Below are positions 43,195 to 52,563 of a stretch of DNA of 64,000 nt, one piece after another. The translations under genes and the position numbers were made by a program. This stretch comes from JAFGRU01 sp016934985. Its GTDB lineage: Bacteria; Desulfobacterota; Desulfuromonadia; Desulfuromonadales; JAAYDE01. The stretch is from positions 62,001 through 126,000 of the forward strand of contig CAXXJQ010000009.1 in NCBI GenBank assembly GCA_963665045.2, in the 5' to 3' direction. The first letter of the stretch is position 1. Each line of letters opens with the position of its first letter. A model generated the notes under the pieces. That model ran no database searches, was not told where the DNA came from, and saw only the letters and a program-made list of their open reading frames with translations.

Positions 43195-43931
43195 CTCGAT
43201 TTTTTTGCAACCCGGTAATGAAAATGACGTTTCCGAAACCACAAAACGCCAAAAAGGTCTGCCAAACCAACCCAGAGACGATTGTTGATTGTGTATTTGG
43301 TCTGACCGGAAAGACGGGGCCGATGGTTGACCGGGACCTCGGCCAAAGAATACCCCTTTAAGGAAGCGAGAGTCGGTAGGAAGCGGTGCATGCCCCGGAA
43401 CGTCGGCAGATCTTCTACGCACTCGCGGCGGAAAGCCCTTGTCGAGCACCCCACGTCCCGCACTGTACGGCCGGTCATTACATTGCGGGCAGCATTGGCG
43501 ATACGTGAGGCCACAAGCCGAAATTGCGAATCCTGGCGCTTTTCCCGGTAGCCGTTGACCATATCGGCCTTGCCTTCTTCAATCATCGCAACCATTTTAA
43601 CCAGATCTGCCGGGTCGTTTTGTCCGTCGCCATCCAAGGTCGCAATTATCGATCCCTGCGCATGTCTGAATCCGGCATGCAGAGCCGCAGACTGGCCAAC
43701 ATTAATTTCAAGTGAAATAAACCGGTGTTGCGGCCTCTCACTGTTAAGTTGATGAAGCTCCTCCAGACTCCCGTCGGAAGAACCGTCATCCACCCACATG
43801 ACCTCCCAGACCCGGGATGTCCCTTGCAGGGCCAAGTCGATTTCATCTGCTAAAGCCCGGATCTGCCTGCGCTCATCCTTGACCGGGATAACGATCGAAA
43901 AATCCACGATACTAATTTTCCTTAACGTCAA
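43191..43931 (-). CDS. family 2 glycosyltransferase (polyprenyl-phosphate sugar transferase type)
   Basis: The 246-residue product is a GT-A domain starting FSIVIPVKDERRQIRALADE, with the metal-binding LDGDGQNDP and the acceptor-site MHRFLPTLASLKGY and SGQTKYTINNRLWVGLAD segments of the dolichyl-phosphate mannosyltransferase/ArnC/FlmF group. No membrane domain follows, so it is the soluble or monotopic form. It should attach a sugar to undecaprenyl phosphate, which the GT39 enzymes encoded next door use. Its TAG stop lies in the CTAG flank of MITE copy B. Confidence 0.9.
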   Translation of the reverse strand: MTLRKISIVDFSIVIPVKDERRQIRALADEIDLALQGTSRVWEVMWVDDGSSDGSLEELHQLNSERPQHRFISLEINVGQSAALHAGFRHAQGSIIATLDGDGQNDPADLVKMVAMIEEGKADMVNGYREKRQDSQFRLVASRIANAARNVMTGRTVRDVGCSTRAFRRECVEDLPTFRGMHRFLPTLASLKGYSLAEVPVNHRPRLSGQTKYTINNRLWVGLADLFGVLWFRKRHFHYRVAKKSS

Positions 43932-44031
43932 TTGAAAAATTTATACTATACTGCAACTGCTGGCGACGGGTATAAAATTACCATTCCCCTTTATCGTTGT
44001 TAACCTTTACACACTGACTCAGAACATTACC

Positions 44032-45729
44032 ATGAGCCCTAGACCGATCGCAAGTCCCAAACAAGCATGGATTCTGACCGCGCTGATCTTGCTTATCACC
44101 TTTATTCTGCTCTACTCATTTACGACAACCCGGTCGACTCTCTGGGACCGTGATGAACCTCGTTTTTCCCGCGCCACCGTCGAAATGGTGAATACCGGCA
44201 ACTACCTGGTCCCTCATTTCAACGGCAAGCTGCGTCCCGACAAGCCCATACTGATCTACTGGCTGATGTCCATCCCGGTGCGGATTTTCGGCCCGACGGA
44301 ATTTGCCTGCCGCTTCTTAGCCCCCCTCGCAGTCTTGGGCACGGCAATCCTGTTGCCTTTCATCGGGGGCAGCCTTGGCCATCGAAGAGCCGGCATCTTT
44401 GCCATGGCCATTCTGCCTGCCGCCCCCCTTATGATCGTCAGTGGCACCGCTGCCACGACCGATGCCGTTCTGATCTTTTTTATCGTTCTTTCCCTGTGGT
44501 TATTTCTGAAATTGGAAGCCGCCAATAACCAGGCAAAACGCCTGAGATGGATGGTTTTACTGGGCATTTCTCTGGGCGCCGCGGTTCTGACCAAAGGCCC
44601 GGTGGGTCTAGCCATCCCCATGTTCTGCTTTCTGGGAACAATTGTATTGGATCAGAAAAATTCGTTTAAAAAACAACGGATTCTTTACATCGGGGGCGCA
44701 ACCATCCTGGCCATCGGTCTTTTCCTGGCCTGGGCCATTCCCGCCAACCTGGCATCCGGAGGGGAATTGGCTCGCATCGGGCTGGGTCGCCATGTCGTTG
44801 GGCGGTCAATCAAGGCCATGGAGGGACATGGGGGACATGCTTTACTCTGGTTGCCATTTTACATTCCCATAAGCGTGGTCGGCTTTTTTCCCTGGACGCT
44901 GTTTTTTCCAGCGGGCTGGCGTGCCCTCAAAAAGGCGTCTTCCCCCGGGAATCCAAGTAAGCGTTTTCTGCTTTCCTGGATACTGCCCACCTTCATTTTG
45001 ATGTCGCTGGTTGCCACCAAACTACCCCATTACATCTTGCCCATCTGGCCAGCTTTTGCCCTTATGGCCGGAATAGGTCTGGAAAAAGAACTGTCTCATG
45101 AAAAAGCGGAGAAGCTCACGGCAAATTGGGATCGCTGGCTGATTCTTCCTCTCGGGATATTGCTTGCGATAGCATTTTTTATTGCATCCTTTTTATCGCC
45201 CCTTGACGGCACCAGCCTGCCCCTGATTTTTGTGGGTCTTATTTTTGCCGGCATGACTGTTTGGGCTACCCTTTGCTTTCAGAAGCAAATGCTTCTGAAA
45301 GCGGCCACTATTTTATGGTGCGGGATGGCCCTGTTTCTCGCGACTGCCTCTTATGCTGTTTTGCCAAAAATGGAAAAAACAAAGATTTCCAAACCTATAG
45401 CGGAACTGGTCAATCAAAACAACTTTTCCAAGACGCCGGTTTCAGTCTTTGGGTATAGAGAGCCAAGCCTGGTATTTTATCTGAATCGTGAAGAGTCCAC
45501 CTATCTTTCCCAAGACCAGGAGGTTTCCGCCTGGGATCAGCAATCCATCCCAGGCATCCTCATAATTCGCAGTAAATTCCTTGAAAAATTCAGGAGCAAA
45601 GGGGGTCTTACCAACACCCAGTTTCTGGGGGAAGTGAGTGGCATCAACATAGCTAAAGAGGGACGTCCAATCAAAGTTACTGTTTTAGGGCGTCATCTTC
45701 CAAATCCGCCTGAATCTCCCAAAAAATAA
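44032..45729 (+). CDS. ArnT-like GT39 glycosyltransferase
   Basis: The 565-residue product has a multi-helix membrane domain with the GT39 signature TLWDRDEPRFSRATVEMVNTG, the DEP acidic pair (catalytic Asp in the first periplasmic loop) and FNGKLRPDKP, typical of ArnT-family lipid A glycosyltransferases. It should transfer a sugar from undecaprenyl phosphate to lipid A in the periplasm. It is divergent from the GT2 gene that would supply the donor and is followed by a second GT39 gene after 70 bases. Confidence 0.9.
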   Translation: MSPRPIASPKQAWILTALILLITFILLYSFTTTRSTLWDRDEPRFSRATVEMVNTGNYLVPHFNGKLRPDKPILIYWLMSIPVRIFGPTEFACRFLAPLAVLGTAILLPFIGGSLGHRRAGIFAMAILPAAPLMIVSGTAATTDAVLIFFIVLSLWLFLKLEAANNQAKRLRWMVLLGISLGAAVLTKGPVGLAIPMFCFLGTIVLDQKNSFKKQRILYIGGATILAIGLFLAWAIPANLASGGELARIGLGRHVVGRSIKAMEGHGGHALLWLPFYIPISVVGFFPWTLFFPAGWRALKKASSPGNPSKRFLLSWILPTFILMSLVATKLPHYILPIWPAFALMAGIGLEKELSHEKAEKLTANWDRWLILPLGILLAIAFFIASFLSPLDGTSLPLIFVGLIFAGMTVWATLCFQKQMLLKAATILWCGMALFLATASYAVLPKMEKTKISKPIAELVNQNNFSKTPVSVFGYREPSLVFYLNREESTYLSQDQEVSAWDQQSIPGILIIRSKFLEKFRSKGGLTNTQFLGEVSGINIAKEGRPIKVTVLGRHLPNPPESPKK

Positions 45730-45799
45730 ATCCACCTGGTTGCAACCACCACTACCGGACATTGATATATAGAACAGCTAAAAGGTTTTCCTGGACATA

Positions 45800-47356
45800 A
45801 TGAAAAATTTCAACAATAGCGCAAACAACCCACCCCCCATGACCTCTCAGGCAGGTAATTGGGAACGTAATTTCCTCATATTACTCGCTGTCGTTTTTGT
45901 GTGGCGGGTTTTTTTCCTCACGATTGTCCCTCTCGATCTCATCGGGGATGAAGCCTATTACTGGGACTGGTCGCGGCACCTTGACTGGGGGTATTACAGC
46001 AAACCTCCCATGATCGCCTGGATCAATGCTCTCTCAACGAGCATCCTCGGGTCCACGCCATTTTCCGTCCGTCTGCCTGCGGCCATACTAGGGACTTCGA
46101 CGCTGGGGGTGCTCTTTCTCCTGGCAAGACGTCTTTTCGACTCCCGTGTGGCGTTTTGGACCGCAGTGACGGCGGTCACTGTCCCGGCCTACCTTGCCAT
46201 CAATGTTTTTATGACGGTTGACGCACCATTGCTGTTTTTCTGGTGCCTTTCCCTCTATGGCCTGTGGAGAGCATTGGAAAACAAGGAAAATTCCTGGCGT
46301 TGGTTGCTGGGAACGGCCATTATTGCGGGCTTCGGCCTGCTCACCAAACAGATGATGCTGGTCTTTTTTGCCCTCATGCTTTTGTTTATGGCGACAAACC
46401 GCCAGGACCGTCCATTATTAAGACAACCCTGGCCTTACCTGTCGATCGTAATTGCCTTATTGATGTTGCTTCCGGTGGTCTGGTGGAACTGGCAGCATGA
46501 CTGGATTACCCTTCAGCACACATCCCATCACTTTTCGACCGACAAAGGCTTTTTCAACTTTTTGCGCACTGTCCCCGAGTTTCTCGGTTCACAGCTGCTG
46601 CTGATTTCCCCTTTGACCGGTTTTTTGTTTGCGACCATAACAACCGGATTTCTGCTCAAAATACGTCGGCAGAACCGCAACGTGCGCTACCTGGTCATTT
46701 TCAGCGTGGTTTCTCTCTTGGCTTTCGTGCTCATGAGTTTCCGCCAGAGCATCAACCCCAACTGGCCCGCAGCCTTCTATCCTGCGGGGATAATACTCCT
46801 TTCCGCCTGGGGGTGTGGAGCCGTTTCCTGCGGCGCTAAATTGGACCGCTGGCAAAAACTGTATCGGCCCGGTCTCATGATAGGCGCAGCACTGACAATT
46901 CTTGGTTATGCTCTTCCTTTTGTCATCGTCGCCACCGATCTGGGAGGCGGAAAACTCGATCCGACGCGCCGGTTGAGAGGATGGCACGAGCTGAGCCAAA
47001 AAGTCGGAGTACTGCTGGCCGACCAGCCCCGGCCGGACAAAACCTTTCTGGTCGGTGTGCGAAGGGCACAGGTCAGCGAGCTCGCCTTTTATATGGACGG
47101 ACAACCCCAGGTATACCGCTGGGCCGGCCTTGACCGCAAAGTCAGCTCCCAATACGAAATGTGGGACGGCCCCCTGGATAAAATCGGCTGGGATGGCTTG
47201 ATTGTACTTAGGGGGAAAAAAGAGCCTCCGCCCGATCTGGTTGGATGTTTTGCCTCCGTTCGCGATTTGGGCGTTATCGAAATACCGCTTGGCCGGGGAG
47301 GAGCAAAAGAATTTTCCATCTTCCTGGGCGAAAACCTGCTCAAATGGCCGAAATAA
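45800..47356 (+). CDS. GT39 family membrane glycosyltransferase
   Basis: The 518-residue product shows the PMT_2-like topology with the loop motif VPLDLIGDEAYYWDWSRHLD and YYSKPPMIAWINAL, as in ArnT/FlmK-like enzymes for lipid A or other periplasmic acceptors. Its DE motif is GDEAYY rather than DRDEPR, so it may use a different donor or acceptor than the gene before it. Together with the GT2 and PAP2 genes it suggests a two-sugar or two-site modification. Confidence 0.88.
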   Translation: MKNFNNSANNPPPMTSQAGNWERNFLILLAVVFVWRVFFLTIVPLDLIGDEAYYWDWSRHLDWGYYSKPPMIAWINALSTSILGSTPFSVRLPAAILGTSTLGVLFLLARRLFDSRVAFWTAVTAVTVPAYLAINVFMTVDAPLLFFWCLSLYGLWRALENKENSWRWLLGTAIIAGFGLLTKQMMLVFFALMLLFMATNRQDRPLLRQPWPYLSIVIALLMLLPVVWWNWQHDWITLQHTSHHFSTDKGFFNFLRTVPEFLGSQLLLISPLTGFLFATITTGFLLKIRRQNRNVRYLVIFSVVSLLAFVLMSFRQSINPNWPAAFYPAGIILLSAWGCGAVSCGAKLDRWQKLYRPGLMIGAALTILGYALPFVIVATDLGGGKLDPTRRLRGWHELSQKVGVLLADQPRPDKTFLVGVRRAQVSELAFYMDGQPQVYRWAGLDRKVSSQYEMWDGPLDKIGWDGLIVLRGKKEPPPDLVGCFASVRDLGVIEIPLGRGGAKEFSIFLGENLLKWPK

Positions 47357-47395
47357 CCAACTTATTTTGCCACATATTCAAAAAAAGCGGATGAC

Positions 47396-47431
47396 GCAAA
47401 AAGGCCCGGTCGTTACCTCGACTGGGCCTTG
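47396..47431. terminator. bidirectional terminator between GT39 and lipoprotein genes
   Basis: AAGGCCCGGTCG and CGACTGGGCCTT pair with one G-U, and TTTTT follows on the minus strand. It closes the convergent GT39 and lipoprotein genes. Confidence 0.85.
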
Positions 47432-47451
47432 TCCGTCAATGCATCAAACCC

Positions 47452-48033
47452 TCAGGACTTGCCTGGCCTTGTGACATGCTCCGGCAGCCGCAAACGGTGG
47501 ATGACTTTCCGCTCCGGGAATAGTAGCGGGTCATGGTTCAGGACAAACGCCTGCAGCTCTTTTTGGCTCGCTGTAATCCTTATCGAAGCCGAGCCTCGGC
47601 CGTCGTTAACCACACCGGGCAGTTCGCCACTTTTTACGGCCCCCTCCATCACCGCCCCGGCCATTACGTAAAGGGCGAGATTCTCTCCCTCGAAATCATA
47701 TTTCACAAACCAGTAGCCGTTGCATTCGCTTTCGGAATTTAACGGCATCAGGTTCAAGTAGCGCTGCCCCTGCAAAAGGGAGGAATGACCGGCGAATTCC
47801 ATCCGATTCAGCTTGCCGTCATCTTTGATGTCGATCATCAAAACACGCAAAAGATTGGATTCCCGGGTTGTCCCGATATGGAGAAAGCCGGTTTCGCCTT
47901 CTTCGGACCAAAACCAGGTACCCGAGAGAGCCGAGTCGCCCCCACTCGCCCCGGGAGCAGTCAGGGGATTATCCGAACAGGGGACACATCCCGCCAAAAA
48001 CAGAGCCAACATCACAATCACAAAACGGAGCAT
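47452..48033 (-). CDS. hypothetical lipoprotein
   Basis: The 193-residue product has a lipoprotein signal (LALFLAGC lipobox, residues 9-16). The mature part is mostly beta strand: GTWFWSEEGETGFLHI, then VLMIDIKDDGKLNRMEF and GYWFVKYDFEGENLALYV. It looks like a lipocalin- or THAP4-like barrel but no family can be named. It is probably monocistronic. Confidence 0.75.
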   Translation of the reverse strand: MLRFVIVMLALFLAGCVPCSDNPLTAPGASGGDSALSGTWFWSEEGETGFLHIGTTRESNLLRVLMIDIKDDGKLNRMEFAGHSSLLQGQRYLNLMPLNSESECNGYWFVKYDFEGENLALYVMAGAVMEGAVKSGELPGVVNDGRGSASIRITASQKELQAFVLNHDPLLFPERKVIHRLRLPEHVTRPGKS

Positions 48034-48203
48034 TCACCCTCCTTCGCCTTCTTTGATTTTCCGTAATTGTTCAGCTTAGCGGCACAAGGCCTCGCAACAC
48101 CCATTCCAAGGGCCGCGTGAACCCATTCATAGGGCTTAACTGCCGTTAATGTCGTAAGCGAGGTTCCGGGGAACCGTTTTTTTTTAACATCAACGGCAAG
48201 TAG

Positions 48204-48881
48204 TCAGCCCTGCCCTCTTTTCTCTATCGCCTCCACGACAAACGGAAAAACCGTCTCGGCGACCACCTTGTACCCTTCGCCGGTGGGGTGAATACCGTCC
48301 TCCTGGTTGAGGGATGCTTTGGTAGCAACCCCTTCCAGAAAAAAAGGGATGTAGATCAGATTGAACTTCTTTGCCACCTCAGGGTATACGGCGGAATATT
48401 CCTTGAGATACTGCCGCCCGAGGTTGGTGACCATCTTCATGCCCGCCAAAACCACAGTGACACCGTTCTCCTGAAGAATAGTCACCGCCTCCTCCAGATT
48501 CTTCCGGGTCAGGTTGGGAGAGGTGCCCCGCAAACCGTCATTGGCGCCGGTTTCGAGAATAACGATATCCGGTTCCAGCTTGAGCACCCAGTTAATGCGC
48601 GACAGGGCGCCGCTGCTGGTTTCGCCGCTGATGCCGGCATTGATCACCCGCCAACTGTAGCCCTCGTCCTGCAATTTGCGTTCAAGGCGGGCAGGATAAG
48701 CCTCATCCTCCCTGACCCGCAACCCGGCGGTAAGGCTGTCCCCCACGGCAACAATGGTGCCCTCATAGCTGCTTTCCTGTTTTATGGTGGACGCCTCCGG
48801 CGCGTCCGAACGACTACATGCCGTTAAAGAAAAAACCAGAAAAACCAACCAGAAAAACGAAAAAAATCTTTGTTCGAACAT
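48204..48881 (-). CDS. arylesterase / lysophospholipase, SGNH hydrolase (TesA-like)
   Basis: The 225-residue product has a lipoprotein-like signal (FSLTACS) and the SGNH blocks: GDSLTAG (catalytic Ser), ISGETSSGAL (Gly), ETGANDG (Asn) and DGIHPTGEGY (Asp/His). Relatives are TesA of E. coli and arylesterases. In many proteobacteria tesA is encoded beside ybbA-ybbP, as here: the ABC pair lies upstream on the same strand. A structured repeat lies between it and the ybbP-like gene. Confidence 0.92.
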   Translation of the reverse strand: MFEQRFFSFFWLVFLVFSLTACSRSDAPEASTIKQESSYEGTIVAVGDSLTAGLRVREDEAYPARLERKLQDEGYSWRVINAGISGETSSGALSRINWVLKLEPDIVILETGANDGLRGTSPNLTRKNLEEAVTILQENGVTVVLAGMKMVTNLGRQYLKEYSAVYPEVAKKFNLIYIPFFLEGVATKASLNQEDGIHPTGEGYKVVAETVFPFVVEAIEKRGQG

Positions 48882-48941
48882 AATTTAATTCCTTTAAAAT
48901 CAAATCACTATCAGGGTTTAAAGGCTTTGTTCTTTCTTCTT

Positions 48942-49118
48942 CCCTTGGGACACAGCCGGAGCGGAGAGGCCATTTTGAGAAGCAGACGGACAGACTGTCT
49001 GAGCGAAGCGAGTTTCTAGCCGTCCTCAAAATGACCTCGTAGCGCAGGGAACCCGGAGGGCAAGTCACGGGGTGTCCTTTTTCTGTTTACTCTTTTTGGG
49101 CATGCAAAAAGAGTAAGG
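48942..49118. repeat. structured 177-bp repeat, copy 1
   Basis: It matches 52388-52563 along its full length and contains two hairpins: GAGGCCATTTTGAG pairing with CTCAAAATGACCTC, and TTACTCTTTTT pairing with AAAAAGAGTAA. Stem bases differ between copies in a compensatory way. It lies 60 bases upstream of the tesA-like start. Confidence 0.8.
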
Positions 49119-49135
49119 CCCTGGAGGGACACTAC

Positions 49136-51631
49136 TCACTCATCACTCTGCTCCCGCAAAAAAGCCGCCGGTTTATGAGTCAGGATCGGCAAAGAGGCCC
49201 CAACCCCAACGCTCAGCACCAGGAGGGCCGTTGCCATCACCAGCAGCAGGCTGGTGCCGATGAAAGGCCGGTAGGTCAGATCGAAAGCCTGCCAGCAGAT
49301 GATCCAGCTTCCCACCTGAGAAAAAATAAGGGCCAGCAGGGCACTGATCAGACCAAGCAAGAGGCTTTCTATGGAAAAGACCGCCAGCACAAAGCGCTTT
49401 TTCGCACCAAGAATTTTGAAGTAGACCGTCTCTTGTATGCGGGCATGGCGGGTAGCGAAAACCGAACTGATGATAATCAGAAAGCCGGCAACAATACTGA
49501 ACAGAGTAAAGAAACGGATGATGGTTGAAAGCTTGGCCATGATGCGGGAAAAAACCGTTACCGCCTCGGTCAGGTCGATAACGCTGACATTGGGAAAGCG
49601 TGCCACGATGCGGTTCTGAAGGGGAGCGATGCGCTCTTTGTCGAGGCGTACGGCCGTGAAAAAGGTCTGAGGGGCATCTTCAAGGATCCCCTTGGAGAAA
49701 ACAAAATAAAAGAACGGTTTCAGTCCTTTCTCCGTTCGAGCCCGAATACTTGAAATCCTGGCGCTGACCTCAATTCCCTGCACGCGAAAGGTCAACAGGT
49801 CGCCAATCTTCATATCCCGCATTTCCAACACCCGCTCCAGCACCGAAACCTGGGGTTCCTTCCAATCAGGCCGGAAAAGACCTTTCCCTGCGACAATCCG
49901 TTCATCATCGAGCAAAAACGCACGATAGGTCAGGTTGAAGGTCCGGCCCAGGTTATCCCCCCGCTTTCCCCGCTCCTTTTCCGGATCAATCCTTTCACCG
50001 TTGATGGCAACCAGGGGCGCGCGCACAACGGCATAAGTTGTGGCCGGAATAGCAAGGGTTTTGAGGAAAGCATCCTTTTGCTGCGACTGAATGTCGATAA
50101 AAAAGAGATTGGGCGCGTCGGCCGGGAAGGATTGGATAAAGGAGGCGTCGAGGTTTTTTTCCACCAGGGTGATGGAAAACACCACGGTCAGGGCCGCTGC
50201 CAGAGTAACGATAATGGCCCGGGTGGAGTTGCGGGCGCGGAAAAGGCCTTTCATGGCCTGGCGAAGAATGAGAGGGTCTTCATCCCTTTTTTGCAACTGG
50301 CGCAGAATCCAGGTAGTGCAGAAAAAAGAGGCCAGGATGAGGATTCCCGTGCCCAGCACAAAATAGAGCCCCGTCTTCAGTTCCCTTATACGCAACAGAA
50401 CCATGATGAGAAAAAACAGGGCGCAGGCTCCGCCGACAAGCCAGGTCGAACCGTGCCGGGAAGCCCGTTGCTCCTCCTTGCCGAAAATCGCTTTCGGTTT
50501 AACATCCCTGAGGCCGAAGAGCGGCAGAGCGGTAAACAGAACAACAACCATGAAGCCGATGAACAATCCTTCCCCAACGGCAACCGGGGAAACACCCAGG
50601 CCGATATCAGCAGGCAAAAACCCCCGGAAAAGACTGGGGAGAAAATTCTGCAGAGCTAAACTGACCACCAGGCCAACGAAAGTGCCGATCAGACCGAGAA
50701 GCAGGGCAACCCCGAAATAGTGGCTGATGATATAAAGGCTGCGGGCACCCAGGGTTTTCATAATGGCGATAGTCTTCTCTTTTTCCTTGAGCAGGGCAGC
50801 CAGGGTGCTCTGAATGCCGATGCCGGCCAACAGCAGAGTGAAAATACCGATGAGATTGAGAAAGAAAAGAAGGTTATCGAAAAAACGTTTGACCCTGGAA
50901 TTGGCCGTCCGGTAGGTCTCAACCCGGATACGCTCCTCTGAGGAAAAACCGCGCAGCTCATTGGCAATGTTTGCGAGGCGGCGTTCATCATGAACCTTGG
51001 CCAGGATGTAATAGCTCACCCGGCTCCCCTTGCCGACCAGATCGAGAGCCGCCAGGTCGGCAGCCGCGACAAAAAGACGCGGTCCCAGAGCGAAAAAATT
51101 CACCGGCCGGTCCGGCTCTGAGACCACCACGTCGGCAATGATCAGAATCGCCTCGCCCACCTTGAGGCGGTCCCCCACCTGCAGATGAAGGCGGTCGAGC
51201 AGCACCTGCTCCACAATAATGCTACCGGAAGTCAGAACCTCATGAAAAGGCCGACCCGAAGCGAGCTTGACCTGGCCGTAAAAGGGATAGCCCGGCTCCA
51301 CAACTTTGAGTTGGGCGAGAAGGGAATCATCCTCAGCAACCTTCCTGACTACAGAGTAGAATTCATAAACCCGGGCGCTCTCAACGGCGTTTTCCTTTTC
51401 CAGGGCGGTGACCGCAGCCTCGAAATCGGCGGGAAAAGGCGCGCGGGAGCGGATGATGATATCGGCGGCATGAAGGGTACGGGCGTCGCGCAAAAGTGAG
51501 GAGTGAACGCTGCGGCTGAAGCTGCCGAGGGAAACCAGTGTAACCATGGAGAGGGCCACGCAGAGGATAAAGACGAGGGACTGATGCCTGGAGCGGGAAA
51601 TCTGACGGCGGATATAGCGGAAATCAGGCAT
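49136..51631 (-). CDS. ABC transporter permease, FtsX/MacB type (YbbP-like)
   Basis: The 831-residue product has two FtsX-like units, each with membrane helices and a large periplasmic loop, starting SLVFILCVALSMVTLVSLGSF and with LFFLNLIGIFTLLLAGIGIQSTLAALLKEKEKTIA. YbbP-family permeases are thought to extract or move lipoproteins or lipids with the ATPase YbbA. The start at 51631 is chosen because it begins the first helix; the frame upstream lies inside the ATPase gene. It overlaps ybbA by 8 bases. Confidence 0.9.
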   Translation of the reverse strand: MPDFRYIRRQISRSRHQSLVFILCVALSMVTLVSLGSFSRSVHSSLLRDARTLHAADIIIRSRAPFPADFEAAVTALEKENAVESARVYEFYSVVRKVAEDDSLLAQLKVVEPGYPFYGQVKLASGRPFHEVLTSGSIIVEQVLLDRLHLQVGDRLKVGEAILIIADVVVSEPDRPVNFFALGPRLFVAAADLAALDLVGKGSRVSYYILAKVHDERRLANIANELRGFSSEERIRVETYRTANSRVKRFFDNLLFFLNLIGIFTLLLAGIGIQSTLAALLKEKEKTIAIMKTLGARSLYIISHYFGVALLLGLIGTFVGLVVSLALQNFLPSLFRGFLPADIGLGVSPVAVGEGLFIGFMVVVLFTALPLFGLRDVKPKAIFGKEEQRASRHGSTWLVGGACALFFLIMVLLRIRELKTGLYFVLGTGILILASFFCTTWILRQLQKRDEDPLILRQAMKGLFRARNSTRAIIVTLAAALTVVFSITLVEKNLDASFIQSFPADAPNLFFIDIQSQQKDAFLKTLAIPATTYAVVRAPLVAINGERIDPEKERGKRGDNLGRTFNLTYRAFLLDDERIVAGKGLFRPDWKEPQVSVLERVLEMRDMKIGDLLTFRVQGIEVSARISSIRARTEKGLKPFFYFVFSKGILEDAPQTFFTAVRLDKERIAPLQNRIVARFPNVSVIDLTEAVTVFSRIMAKLSTIIRFFTLFSIVAGFLIIISSVFATRHARIQETVYFKILGAKKRFVLAVFSIESLLLGLISALLALIFSQVGSWIICWQAFDLTYRPFIGTSLLLVMATALLVLSVGVGASLPILTHKPAAFLREQSDE

Positions 51632-52304
51632 GACCGCCATCCGTGACAATCCTGCCGTCGTGAAGGTTGACCACCCTCTCGGCCATGCCCGCCACCTCGG
51701 GGTTGTGGGTAACGAGCAGCAAAGTCGTGTTGCGCTCCCGGTGAAGTTCGAGAAGCAGGTCAAGCACCGCGTTGCCGTTGGCCGAGTCGAGATTGCCCGT
51801 CGGCTCGTCAGCAAAGATGATGCGCGGCTCGTTGATCAGGGCGCGGCAGATGGCACAGCGCTGCTTCTCGCCGCCGGAAAGCTGATGAGGATAACTTTCG
51901 GTGCGTTCGGCCAGGCCAACCCGCGACAACAGTTTGGCCGCTTTCTCCCGCGCCGCCATATCGTTGGCCAATTCTGCGGGAAACATAACGTTTTCCAAAG
52001 CCGTCAAAGAGGGCACAAGATGAAACGATTGAAAAACAAAACCAAAGGTCGTGTTGCGCAGGGGCGCCAGATCGTCCTCCCGCAGATCGGTGATATCCTG
52101 GCCGGCGATGAATACCCGCCCACCCTCCGGCCGGTCCAGCCCGGACAGAATGGTTAAAAGGGTGCTTTTGCCGCTGCCGCTCTCCCCCCGAACAACCACA
52201 AATTCACCTTCGTTGAGGCTCAGTGATACATTATCGAGAACCGTAATCTGTCGGGTACCCACAAAGTAACGCTTGGTAATATTTCGTGCGTCGAGAATGT
52301 TCAT
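51624..52304 (-). CDS. ABC transporter ATPase (YbbA/LolD-like)
   Basis: The 226-residue product has Walker A GESGSGKST, the signature LSGGEKQR, Walker B IIFADEPTG and the switch His in VTHNPEVAG, as in LolD/MacB-type ATPases. It pairs with the FtsX-type permease encoded downstream. A ribosome site TAGGAGCC lies directly before the ATG. Copy 2 of the structured repeat lies 84 bases upstream. Confidence 0.95.
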   Translation of the reverse strand: MNILDARNITKRYFVGTRQITVLDNVSLSLNEGEFVVVRGESGSGKSTLLTILSGLDRPEGGRVFIAGQDITDLREDDLAPLRNTTFGFVFQSFHLVPSLTALENVMFPAELANDMAAREKAAKLLSRVGLAERTESYPHQLSGGEKQRCAICRALINEPRIIFADEPTGNLDSANGNAVLDLLLELHRERNTTLLLVTHNPEVAGMAERVVNLHDGRIVTDGGHA

Positions 52305-52387
52305 AAGGCTCCTAGAAAACGATGATTTTTTTATTACTGTTCAGCACAAGGATTCGCGCTTTTAGTTTTTGGTGTTAGGTGTTAACT

Positions 52388-52563
52388 CCCCTTGTACCGC
52401 AGCCGGAGCGGAAGAGACATTTTGAGAAAAAGACGGGCAGTTGAGCGGTTTGTGCGAATTCTGACCGTCCTCAAAAGGTCTCTGGAGCGCAGGGAACCCG
52501 AAGGGCAAGGTGCGGGGTGTCCTTTTTCTGCTTACTCTTTTTAGACAAGTAAAAAGAGTAAGG
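52388..52563. repeat. structured repeat, copy 2
   Basis: It is 176 bases long and lines up with copy 1 (48942-49118) from CCTTG to AAGAGTAAGG. The first hairpin here pairs AGAGACATTTTGAG with CTCAAAAGGTCTCT; the lower stem has changed on both sides relative to copy 1. It precedes the ybbA-like gene. Confidence 0.8.

Noticed and set aside
52304..52316. TAGGAGCC before the ybbA-like start resembles a MITE end
   Set aside because: It is a normal ribosome site, and no matching second end or CTAG flank lies nearby.
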